Both the position numbers and the translations under genes were made by a program. Below are positions 1 to 8,313 of a DNA stretch of 12,337 nucleotides, in pieces (the first letter of the stretch is position 1; the number at the start of each line of letters is the position of its first letter). Location: positions 1 through 12,337 of the forward strand of contig JAGXSO010000058.1 of NCBI GenBank assembly GCA_018333775.1, written 5' to 3'. The notes under the pieces are model-generated. The model had not been told where the DNA came from. It saw only the letters and a list, made by a program, of their open reading frames with translations, and did no database searches. The DNA comes from Truepera sp. (GTDB lineage Bacteria > Deinococcota > Deinococci > Deinococcales > Trueperaceae).

Positions 1-346
1 CGGTAAGCAGCGCCTCGTCGCCGAGCAGGTCGAGGCCGTCGAGCGCGGTTGGCAGTTCCGGGCAGGCCGCTGCCAGCTCGTCCAGCGGACCGCCCCCGGC
101 GGCGAGCGGACCGAGCAGCTCGCCGATTTCGCTGCCGCCCAGCGTTTCGGTTAGTTGCTGCAAGGTGTTGCCGGCACGCTCCCAATCGAGGTCTTGCAGA
201 CTGCTCATGAGCGTCTCGGGGACCGCGGGAAGCCTGCTGGCGCTGACGGTCACAACGCTGTCGGCGGGGGCCAGCGCGGCGAGCGGCTGAGCCAAGGCCG
301 GGCTCAGCATCAAGGTAAGGGCTAACAGGCCGAGCAGACGGTACAT
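1..346 (-). CDS. Secreted protein of unknown function, N-terminal part (cut by window edge)
   Basis: The open frame begins at ATG 346-344 and runs off the left edge, giving 115 codons. A strong Shine-Dalgarno AGGAGGT (352-358, minus) sits 5 nt before the ATG and fixes the start. The N-terminus MYRLLGLLALTLMLSPALA is a classic Sec signal peptide with AXA-type cleavage after residue 19, so the product is exported; no lipobox cysteine is seen. The mature part starts QPLAALAPADSVVTVSAS and continues as an Ala/Leu/Gly-rich region of probable amphipathic helices. The 'LAxLxPADxxxxVxxxxL' opening recalls DUF3352-type secreted proteins, but this comes from memory of the pattern and the rest of the gene is missing. 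A TATACT box (385-390, minus) lies about 38 bp upstream of the start without a convincing -35. Confident of a real exported protein, not of its family. Confidence 0.8.
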   Translation of the reverse strand, partial: MYRLLGLLALTLMLSPALAQPLAALAPADSVVTVSASRLPAVPETLMSSLQDLDWERAGNTLQQLTETLGGSEIGELLGPLAAGGGPLDELAAACPELPTALDGLDLLGDEALLT

Positions 347-417
347 GGGCTACCTCCTAAAGCTAAAGGGCCACATCCGCAGGCAGTATAAGCCCGGCTC
401 AGGGGGCAACCCGGTGA

Positions 418-621
418 TTAGCTCACGCGCCTTAGGCTTAGCGCAAGGTAGAGAGTGTTTGATCCGAAACCCAATCTTTCCAACCGGTAAGCACCGCTTA
501 GAATCGCCTGCCACCAGCCGCGGTTAGCCAAGTACCACCGCACGGTCTCGCGGAGCCCAGTCTCAAAGGGGACGTTGGCTTGCCAGCCCAACTCCCGTTC
601 GGCTTTGCCGAGGTGAGTCTG
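418..621 (-). pseudogene. 3' remnant of dTDP-glucose 4,6-dehydratase (rfbB-like)
   Basis: The minus frame from about 621 to the TAA at 418-420 contains KAERELGWQANVPFETGLR followed by ETVRWYLANRGWWQAILSGA and YR. This is the recognisable C-terminal tail of RfbB/RmlB dTDP-glucose 4,6-dehydratases ('ELGW...FE.GL..TV.WYL.N..WW..ILSGAYR'). Those enzymes are about 330-350 aa; only about 50 family residues remain, and the Rossmann NAD-binding domain and the catalytic Tyr-x-x-x-Lys region are absent from the window. Upstream the frame passes into sequence antisense to nothing recognisable and then under the 3' end of the Uma2 gene. After SGAYR the frame runs on for about 20 unrelated codons. The Uma2 gene ends 10 bp upstream, so it appears to have been placed against, or to have replaced, the 5' part of rfbB. 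No start or ribosome-binding site supports expression. It should be inactive. Confidence 0.72.
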
Positions 622-631
622 CATGAGCTTG

Positions 632-1321
632 CTAGGCTGTCCCTGCTCGAGCCAGCCTGTCCACGAACGCTTTATGTTCAGCGCTGTCAAGGCCCTGCTG
701 CAACACCGCAAGCACCTGGGCCACGTTGCCCGCAAGAAGGGCCGCCACCACCAACCGCAACCCCGGAAAGACCTGGCTGTGAAGGACCCCCGCCTCGTCG
801 GGTGCTAACGAAAGGTAGCCGGTGTCTCGTAGCTGAAACCAGTCTAGGCGCTTTTCATACCTCTGCCACACCAGATACTCCTGCACGCCGTTGCGCCGGT
901 AGACCTTGAGCTTGTCGTGCAGATCGTACGAGGCGCTGCTCGCGGCGATCTCGGCGATGAGTTCGGGGGCGCCCTCGAGATAGTCGTCGTTGCCAAGGTG
1001 TGATTTTCCCCCCCTGGCCAAACGTAACAGGGCGTCGGGTTGGGCTTCGTTGTCGAGGTCGAGGCGGACGGTGGCGTTGTCCCCTACCTGCACGCCGGGG
1101 GTGGCAGCGCCGTAGACGCCGAGCCACGTCATAATCTGTGCGTGAGGTTGGGCGTGCTGGCGAAAACGAGCTGGTGACGGCATGTAGACGACTCCTTCGA
1201 TAAGCTCGGCCTTCTTGATCTCCGGCATGGTCTCATAGCGCCGCTCGAACTCCACGCGCGTCAGCCTGTCGCCGCTCTCCAGCGGGGGCGCCTCGAGTAC
1301 CGGCTTGTCCGCGATCAGCAT
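632..1321 (-). CDS. Uma2 family (DUF820) PD-(D/E)XK endonuclease-like protein
   Basis: A 229-aa protein starting MLIADKPVLEAP at ATG 1321-1319, with GGAGG ending 7 nt upstream. The frame stays open upstream to a GTG at 1417, but the ribosome-binding site and family length favour 1321. Uma2 signatures are present in order: an N-terminal helix, 'KAELIEGVVYMPSP' (about 37-50), an 'H..QPHAQI' helix, 'EAQPDALLR' with PD at 95-96, 'PELIAEIAASS' with E124, 'DLHDKLKVYRRNGVQEYLVW' with K137, and a C-terminal 'FPGLRL' strand. P95-D96, E124 and K137 fit the nuclease-fold metal site, so catalytic potential looks intact. Uma2 proteins are numerous in some genomes, and their physiological substrate is not established. 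A 32-codon ORF overlaps its 5' end and probably couples translation. The TAG stop at 632-634 lies next to the rfbB remnant. Confidence 0.9.
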   Translation of the reverse strand: MLIADKPVLEAPPLESGDRLTRVEFERRYETMPEIKKAELIEGVVYMPSPARFRQHAQPHAQIMTWLGVYGAATPGVQVGDNATVRLDLDNEAQPDALLRLARGGKSHLGNDDYLEGAPELIAEIAASSASYDLHDKLKVYRRNGVQEYLVWQRYEKRLDWFQLRDTGYLSLAPDEAGVLHSQVFPGLRLVVAALLAGNVAQVLAVLQQGLDSAEHKAFVDRLARAGTA

Positions 1322-1413
1322 GTCAGTTCCTCCAGGTACTCTTGGGTCGGATCGCCAGACCAGGCAGTGAGCATCTTGCCCTTCTCGCCATGGTAGCTCC
1401 TTAACGCGGTCAT
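1315..1413 (-). CDS. Short ORF overlapping the Uma2 start (possible truncated antitoxin-like or leader peptide)
   Basis: A 32-codon frame, MTALRSYHGEKGKMLTAWSG then DPTQEYLEELTC, ends in TGA at 1317-1315, overlapping the Uma2 ATG region by 7 nt. A purine-rich AAGGAAGGGGA lies 6 nt before its ATG and a TATAAT box lies 21 bp upstream, so it is the first ORF of the transcript. The 'Y-H--KGK-LT-W--DP--EY--E' pattern resembles the N-terminus of small DUF2283-like or antitoxin-like proteins of about 50-60 aa found beside toxins and nucleases, as I recall them. If so, this copy has lost its C-terminal half. A simple translational-coupling leader is an equally valid reading. The resemblance is inference; the overlap and signals are visible. 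Confidence 0.45.
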   Translation of the reverse strand: MTALRSYHGEKGKMLTAWSGDPTQEYLEELTC

Positions 1414-1433
1414 ACACGGTCCCCTTCCTTCAC

Positions 1434-1462
1434 ATTATACGCCGTCACGATACCCTCTTCAC
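1434..1462 (-). promoter_or_regulatory. Probable promoter for the short ORF and Uma2
   Basis: A perfect -10 hexamer TATAAT occupies 1434-1439 (minus). The hexamer 17 bp upstream is GTGAAG (1457-1462), a weak match to TTGACA, and no TGN extension is present. The start codon at 1413 lies 21 bp downstream of the -10, leaving a leader of about 14 nt that contains the AAGGAAGGGG ribosome-binding stretch. Supported by the -10 and its placement only. Confidence 0.5.
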
Positions 1463-1505
1463 CATTAACGGCTTGACCACCACACAGACCTGATGAGGCA
1501 GTTGA

Positions 1506-1880
1506 TCATTCCCGGCTCCAGGTGCTGAGCTGGTAGTAGGCGCTCGGGTCGAGCGAGCTAGCGAAATCGCGGCGCATGGCGAACATGGCGCGGTCGGTGA
1601 GGTCAGGGCGGTTAAGGGCGCCCGCTAAGCGAATAGGGATGCCCCACAGGCGCGCTTTTAGGGTGAAGACGCCGTGGGTGCGCTCGAGCCGTGCGCCGGG
1701 TAGCCGTCTGAGGGAGAGCTTTTGGAGTACGCGGGGCGCCATGGCGCCGAAGTTGAGGACGTAGGCGCGGTCATACCCTGCCGGCAGGGCCCGCTCGCGG
1801 CCCAGGATGGCGACGCCTTTACGTCCGGTCTCATCCGGCCTTGCGCTCAGCTCCGCATAACAGCGGGCAATAGCACTAGC
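1506..1880 (-). pseudogene. Unidentified coding remnant lacking a start
   Basis: A 124-codon open frame runs from the TGA at 1883-1881 to the stop at 1506. It reads smoothly as protein: RPDETGRKGVAILGRERALP, then AGYDRAYVLNFGAMAPRVLQ, Leu/Arg-rich strands, and a C-terminus SSLDPSAYYQLSTWSRE. The only ATG is at 1742-1740, in the middle of this coding-like stretch and without a ribosome-binding site. No ATG, GTG or TTG occurs further upstream before the stop. The simplest explanation is the 3' part of a gene whose 5' end was lost where the lipoprotein gene now ends; the two frames overlap by 5 bp at 1876-1880. A CTG or ATT start cannot be excluded. I do not recognise the family; no signal peptide, membrane segment or catalytic motif stands out. 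Confidence 0.45.
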
Positions 1881-2205
1881 TCACGCGCCGCGCCACCACC
1901 CCCGTCGGCGTCACGAACCAGGCCACCCCCGCAACGTGGATGGAAGTGAAGCGGATGGTGTAGCTGCTTGCTCCAAACTCCTCGACCAGCCAGCGCACGC
2001 CGGAGGGGAGCCGCAGGTCGGCCAGGGCGTTGGTGGTGTACTCGCCGGTCTCCAGATAGACCAGCTGCATGCGGTGCCAGGCGGCGGTGGCGATCCGCTC
2101 GAGCTCGAGCGCCTCAGGGCTATTTAGCTGCAACGGCGCGGCGCGGGGTGCGCACGCGGCCAACAGCAGCAAGGCGGCCAGCGACCAGAGGATGGTCTGT
2201 TTCAT
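1876..2205 (-). CDS. Small lipoprotein with pilin-like globular segment
   Basis: A 109-aa protein. MKQTILWSLAALLLLAAC is a type II signal peptide with the lipobox LAAC, so C18 should be lipidated and the protein anchored in a membrane. The remaining ~90 residues have one helix (SPEALELERIATAAWHRMQ), then 'YLETGEYTTNALADLRLPSG' and alternating beta-strand-like stretches ending VVARRVS. Helix followed by 'Y...G.YT..L..L' and strands is how globular domains of type IV pilin-like proteins look, but no pilin processing site is present, so this is only an analogy. The ATG has no Shine-Dalgarno; instead a TATGAT box lies exactly 6 nt upstream, suggesting a leaderless mRNA. The frame ends at TAG 1878-1876, against a coding remnant. 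Real gene likely; function unknown. Confidence 0.75.
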   Translation of the reverse strand: MKQTILWSLAALLLLAACAPRAAPLQLNSPEALELERIATAAWHRMQLVYLETGEYTTNALADLRLPSGVRWLVEEFGASSYTIRFTSIHVAGVAWFVTPTGVVARRVS

Positions 2206-2211
2206 ACCTGC

Positions 2212-2217
2212 ATCATA
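2212..2217 (-). promoter_or_regulatory. Leaderless-type -10 element of the lipoprotein gene
   Basis: TATGAT on the minus strand is followed by GCAGGT and the ATG of the lipoprotein gene. A TANNNT box 6-7 nt before the start codon is the hallmark of leaderless genes in Deinococcus. No -35 match is evident; TTCACC at 2239-2244 is 21 bp away. The absence of a Shine-Dalgarno supports this reading. Confidence 0.5.
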
Positions 2218-2284
2218 GCCCCGGCGCGGTGAGGGTATGGTGAAATCCTGTCGCGCCAGGCCAACTGGACGGCGTTTAAGCCGT

Positions 2285-2290
2285 TACAAT
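2285..2290 (+). promoter_or_regulatory. Candidate -10 element for acnA
   Basis: TACAAT (five of six consensus bases) lies 56 bp upstream of the acnA GTG, in the only AT-richer part of the gap between the divergent lipoprotein and acnA genes. No hexamer at 16-18 bp spacing resembles TTGACA, so confidence is modest. Confidence 0.3.
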
Positions 2291-2346
2291 AGGCTGATTG
2301 GTTCCAAGGCTTCGCCCGACTTCGTGATTCGAGCAAAGGAGACCCC

Positions 2347-5050
<2,704 letters not shown>

Positions 5051-5067
<17 letters not shown>

Positions 5068-6736
5068 CACCTACTACCGCTACGACGCGCTGAGCAGCAT
5101 CCTCAAGGGCATCGCCGAGGAGCATCCGCGGCTCGTTAGCTTATCGAGTCTTGGCCGGAGCTTTGAAGGTCGCGAGGTCTGGCTCCTGACCGTGACCAAC
5201 ACCGCTACCGGCCCCGCCGAGGAGAAACCTGCTCTGTGGATCGACGGCAATCTCCATGCCAGCGAGGTCTCGCCCTCATCGGCGTGCCTGTACTTTGTTA
5301 AGTTCTTACTTGAGCACTACGGCCAGCGCCCGGACGTTACCCGCGCCCTCGATACCCGTGCCTTTTATCTCTGCCCGCGGGTCAACCCTGACGGGGCGGA
5401 GTGGGCCTTGGCCGATAAGCCTAAGATCATCCGCTCCTCGACGCGCCCCTACCCTTACGATGAAGAGCCGATCGAGGGGCTGGTGCAACAGGATATTGAC
5501 GGCGACGGCCGCATCTTGAACATGCGGATCCCCGATCCCAACGGCCCCTGGAAGGTAAGCGAGGTTGAGCCGCGCCTTATGGTGCGCCGTGAGCCTACTG
5601 AGACCGGCGGAGCGTACTACCGCCTGTTGCCTGAGGGCACCTTGGAGAACTATGATGGCGTAACCCTCACTGTCCAAGCCAAAAAAGAAGGGCTCGACTT
5701 GAACCGCAACTTTCCGGCTAACTGGCGGCTCGAGGGTGAGCAGCGGGGGGCAGGGCCGTATCCGACTTCCGAGCCCGAGGTGCGCAACGTAGTGGACTTC
5801 ATCGCCCGCCGCTCCAATATCACCGGCGCGATCACTTTCCACACCTTCAGCGGGGTGCTGCTGCGCCCTTACAGCCACAAACCCGACGACGAGTTCCCCG
5901 CCGAAGACCTATGGACTTACAAGAAGATCGGCGACCGGGGGACCGCGCTCACCGGCTACCCCAATGTAAGCGTCTACCACGACTTTAAGTACCATCCCAA
6001 GGAGGTCATCACCGGCGCTTTTGACGATTGGGTTTTTGACCACCTGGGGAGATTCGCCTGGACGGTGGAGATCTGGAGCCCCCAGCAGCAAGCCGGCCTC
6101 AAGGACTACAAGTTCATCGACTGGTTCCGCGAACACCCCTTTACGGACGATCAGTTGCTCTTAAAGTGGTCGGATGAGGCCTTGCAGGGCCAGGGGTACG
6201 TAGACTGGTACGAGTACGAGCACCCCCAGCTCGGTAAGGTCGAACTAGGCGGGTGGGACGCCCTCTACGCCTGGAGCAATCCGCCGCTGCCGCTGCTGGA
6301 AACCGAGCTGGCCAAGTTCCCTGAGTGGCTCTTGTGGCACGCGCTGATCTCGCCCCGGCTCGAGCCGCACAGCAGTCAGCTCGAGCCGCTGGGTGAGGAC
6401 AACTACCGGCTCCAGGTGGTGGTTCACAACACTGGCTGGCTGCCCACCTATATCACCAAGCATGCCCTGAACAAAAAGCAGGTCCGGGCGGTGGTAGCCG
6501 AGCTCAGCCTACCCGCCGGGGCCACCCTTAAACTCGGTAAAGAACGCAGCGAGCACGGTCAGCTCGAAGGCTTTGCCTATAAGTACTCGGCGCCGACCGC
6601 CTGGAACGCGGCTGACCCCACTACAGACCGGCTCAAGCTGGAATGGGTCGTTCACGCGCCCGCTGGAGGTGAAGTAACGGTCACGGTGCGGCATGAGCGG
6701 GCGGGGGTAGTCAGGGTCACAGAGCCCCTGCCCTAG
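5051..6736 (+). CDS. M14 family zinc carboxypeptidase
   Basis: A 561-aa protein starting [14 protein letters not shown] at ATG 5051, preceded by GGAGGG (5039-5044) and overlapping acnA by 17 nt, so translation is probably coupled. The M14 metallocarboxypeptidase fold is clear: zinc ligands H69 and E72 in '[11 protein letters not shown]', the substrate-carboxylate 'LDLNRNFP' with R219, the '[13 protein letters not shown]' helix start, the third zinc ligand H264 in '[15 protein letters not shown]', and the catalytic E340 in 'WTVEIWSP'. A 'DIDGDGRI' loop (148-155) could bind calcium. Residues from about 440 onward are strand-rich and resemble a C-terminal beta-sandwich. No signal peptide is visible, so the enzyme appears cytoplasmic, which is less common than secretion in this family. 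It should remove C-terminal residues from peptides; specificity cannot be read. Coupling to aconitase has no obvious metabolic logic. Confidence 0.93.
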
Positions 6737-7917
6737 GCCGGGCGCTCCCGCCGCAGCGTCTCCGGCACGCCAAAGGCAAATACCGCTGCCGCCGCTACCC
6801 CGACTCCAGCCATGACCAGGGCGGCTGCCGGGAGGCTCAGAGCATCGGCTATCGCTCCGACCGCCAGCGGCGCACCGGTAGCGCCGCCGTCGCCGATCAG
6901 GCGCCAGACTCCCAGGAACTCACCGATCTTGTCAGGGGGGGCCAGATCGGAGCCGAGGGTCATCATGGTGCCTGAGCCCAGGCCGTTGCCGAAGCCGATC
7001 ACCGCAGCGCACAGCAGCAGCGTCAGAGCGCTGGTAGTGATGGGCACTAAGGCCATCGCCAGCCCCTGGATCAAAAAGCAGGGCACGATGGCGTACTTGC
7101 GCCCCCAGCGGTCCATCAAGAGGCCCGCCGGGTAGAACATGCTCATGTCGACTAGCGCTGAGAGGCTCATGATCAGGCCGATGGTGGCTAGCTCGAGCCC
7201 CAAGATATGTGCGCCGTAGAGCGGGATAATCACCTGGCGGCTGCTGCGGATCATCTGCGCCAGCAGCTGCCCGCCACCCGCCACGGTCAGCGCCCGGCGG
7301 TGTTCGCTAATGAGGTTTAACCACCGGCTGCGCGGCGTATGAAGCGAGGGTGCGGGCGCCTGGGCCGCCTCGGTAAAGAGCAGCACCACCAGGAGCGCCA
7401 CGCCGGCCAGGAGCGCGTAGCTCAAGAAGGCACCCTCAAACCCCCAGCGGGTGGCGATTACTCCGCCCAAGGCCGGACCGAGGAATAGCCCCACGCGATG
7501 CACGCCGCCAAACAGGGCGATCGCCCGCCCTCGCTCGGCGCTGCGCGTCGCTTCGGTGAGGTAGGCGTGTCGCGACAGGTTCCAGAGGGCCGCCCCGGCC
7601 CCCGCCAGCAGGCGCAGCCCCAACACCCCCCACAGGCTGGCCGTCCAGACCAGCGCCAGCGTCGAAGCTCCGACCAGGACAATACCGAGGCCCATAGCCT
7701 GCTTGCGCCCCAGGTAGCGCAGCAGCATTCCGGCGGGGAGGTTGCCCAGGAGCATGCCGATCGCCTCGCCGGCCAGAATCAGGCCGACCACAGTGTAGAC
7801 AGTGCTAAAGGTAGTGGCGTAGACCGGCAGCACCGGGAGGAGCAGGCCGCTGCATACCGACAGCACCAGCGTCGGCAGGTAGACGGAGAGAGCGAGCGGG
7901 CGCAAGGCGGCAAGCAA
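6733..7917 (-). CDS. MFS transporter (drug/sugar efflux-like)
   Basis: A 394-aa membrane protein with about 12 hydrophobic segments, in the usual MFS size range. The loop 2-3 motif A appears as 'GNLPAGMLLRYLGRKQ' (58-73) and its second-half copy as 'PAGLLMDRWGRK' (263-274). 'GGVHRVGLFLGPALGG' (137-152) resembles the TM5 glycine-proline motif of exporters. The central cytoplasmic loop lies around 185-210. The substrate is unknown; the motifs favour a proton-coupled efflux pump. The start is uncertain: the frame begins at TTG 7917-7915 without a Shine-Dalgarno, and another TTG lies four codons in. A TAGACT box (7928-7933, minus) sits 10 nt before the TTG, so the message may be nearly leaderless. 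Its TAG stop shares the CTAG palindrome 6733-6736 with the stop of the converging M14 gene, leaving no room for a terminator between them. Confidence 0.9.
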   Translation of the reverse strand: MLAALRPLALSVYLPTLVLSVCSGLLLPVLPVYATTFSTVYTVVGLILAGEAIGMLLGNLPAGMLLRYLGRKQAMGLGIVLVGASTLALVWTASLWGVLGLRLLAGAGAALWNLSRHAYLTEATRSAERGRAIALFGGVHRVGLFLGPALGGVIATRWGFEGAFLSYALLAGVALLVVLLFTEAAQAPAPSLHTPRSRWLNLISEHRRALTVAGGGQLLAQMIRSSRQVIIPLYGAHILGLELATIGLIMSLSALVDMSMFYPAGLLMDRWGRKYAIVPCFLIQGLAMALVPITTSALTLLLCAAVIGFGNGLGSGTMMTLGSDLAPPDKIGEFLGVWRLIGDGGATGAPLAVGAIADALSLPAAALVMAGVGVAAAAVFAFGVPETLRRERPA

Positions 7918-7981
7918 GGTAGCTAGCAGTCTAACGCAAAGCGCAGGGCGCCGCCCTAAGGCTAGGCCCTGAAGCCTTTAA

Positions 7982-8155
7982 TTAACAGCTCCCCTTACGC
8001 AGGCACCGTGCTGAAGGCCCTTTTTGTCATTGCGAGGAGCGACAAAGGAGCGACGTGGCAATCTCGGTTTGTGTGCAGCACGCGCATCTAAAGATTGCTT
8101 CCCCTTCGGCTTTGCCTCAGGGTCGCAATGACAACGTGCGTAAGGTGAGTTAACA
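7982..8155. repeat. MITE-like element with nested inverted repeats
   Basis: The ends form an imperfect inverted pair: TTAACAGCTCCCCTTACGCA at the left (7982-8001) and TGCGTAAGGTGAGTTAACA at the right (8137-8155). Inside, TTGTCATTGCGA (8024-8035) is the perfect complement of TCGCAATGACAA (8123-8134), and GCAATCT (8058-8064) pairs with AGATTGC (8092-8098). GGAGCGAC occurs twice, 11 bp apart (8036-8043, 8047-8054). The core 'TCATTGCGAGGAGCGA...GGCAATCT' is a short palindromic element I recall as widely dispersed in unrelated bacterial genomes. It has no ORF and would need a transposase in trans. It sits in the gap between the pepA 3' end and the MFS 5' end. Target duplications are not obvious. 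Confidence 0.75.
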
Positions 8156-8219
8156 GGTTGTAGGTAGTGGGATGTGGGATGTGGGATTTGGGATTTGGGA
8201 AGTGGGGTGTGGGATGTGG
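8156..8219 (+). repeat. G-rich heptanucleotide tandem array, predicted G-quadruplex
   Basis: About nine degenerate copies of a 7-bp unit (GATGTGG and variants such as GATTTGG, GAAGTGG, GTAGTGG) follow directly after the MITE. GGG tracts begin at 8169, 8176, 8183, 8190, 8197, 8204 and 8211, an exact 7-nt step with six 4-nt loops, so several alternative three-tier G-quadruplexes are possible on the plus strand. The array begins with GGTTGTAGGT, which is the complement of 8239-8248 in the second arm. It contains no believable gene. Confidence 0.85.
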
Positions 8220-8238
8220 CCAGTAGGACAATCCTGCA

Positions 8239-8287
8239 ACCTACAACCCACTCCCTACCACCTACTGCTTACTACCTACTACCCGGT
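8239..8287 (-). repeat. C-rich heptanucleotide array, inverted partner of the G-rich arm
   Basis: Seven consecutive 7-nt units read ACCTACA, ACCCACT, CCCTACC, ACCTACT, GCTTACT, ACCTACT and ACCCGGT. The complement (AGTAGGT type) resembles the heptad of the 8156-8219 array, so the two arms are the same kind of repeat in opposite orientation, separated by about 19 bp. The strict complement is the 10-bp pair 8156-8165 / 8239-8248, with weaker pairing elsewhere. It ends 26 bp before the pepA stop, so it would lie in the 3' end of a pepA transcript. Confidence 0.75.
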
Positions 8288-8313
8288 ACTTTTTGCGCCG
8301 CCGTATCAGGGCC

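Noticed and set aside
419..431. 13-bp repeat TAGCTCACGCGCC shared with 1877-1889
   Set aside because: Both copies are at the ends of minus-strand frames coding RxVS-stop, and nothing around them is shared; likely chance.
622..735. Upstream extension of the rfbB-like frame to an ATG at 735
   Set aside because: It lies under the 3' end of the Uma2 gene, has no family similarity and no ribosome-binding site.
855..1127. 90-codon minus-strand ORF inside the Uma2 gene
   Set aside because: Arg-rich frame shadow of a well-supported gene.
1322..1417. N-terminal extension of Uma2 to GTG 1417
   Set aside because: GGAGG before ATG 1321 and the family's usual N-terminus support the shorter protein; the region encodes the 32-codon ORF in another frame.
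5306..5878. 190-codon ORF antisense to the M14 peptidase
   Set aside because: Long but antisense to intact catalytic motifs; arises from codon bias.
7498..7926. 142-codon plus-strand ORF over the MFS 5' end
   Set aside because: Gln/Arg/Ala-rich shadow of transmembrane codons.
7958..7978. AAGGCT/AGCCTT hairpin followed by TTAATTAA as a terminator
   Set aside because: No plus-strand gene ends nearby, and on the minus strand it is far from pepA and upstream of the MFS gene; the stem is only 6 bp.
8156..8287. CRISPR array
   Set aside because: The 7-bp period is continuous, without spacers of 30 bp or more, and no cas genes are nearby.
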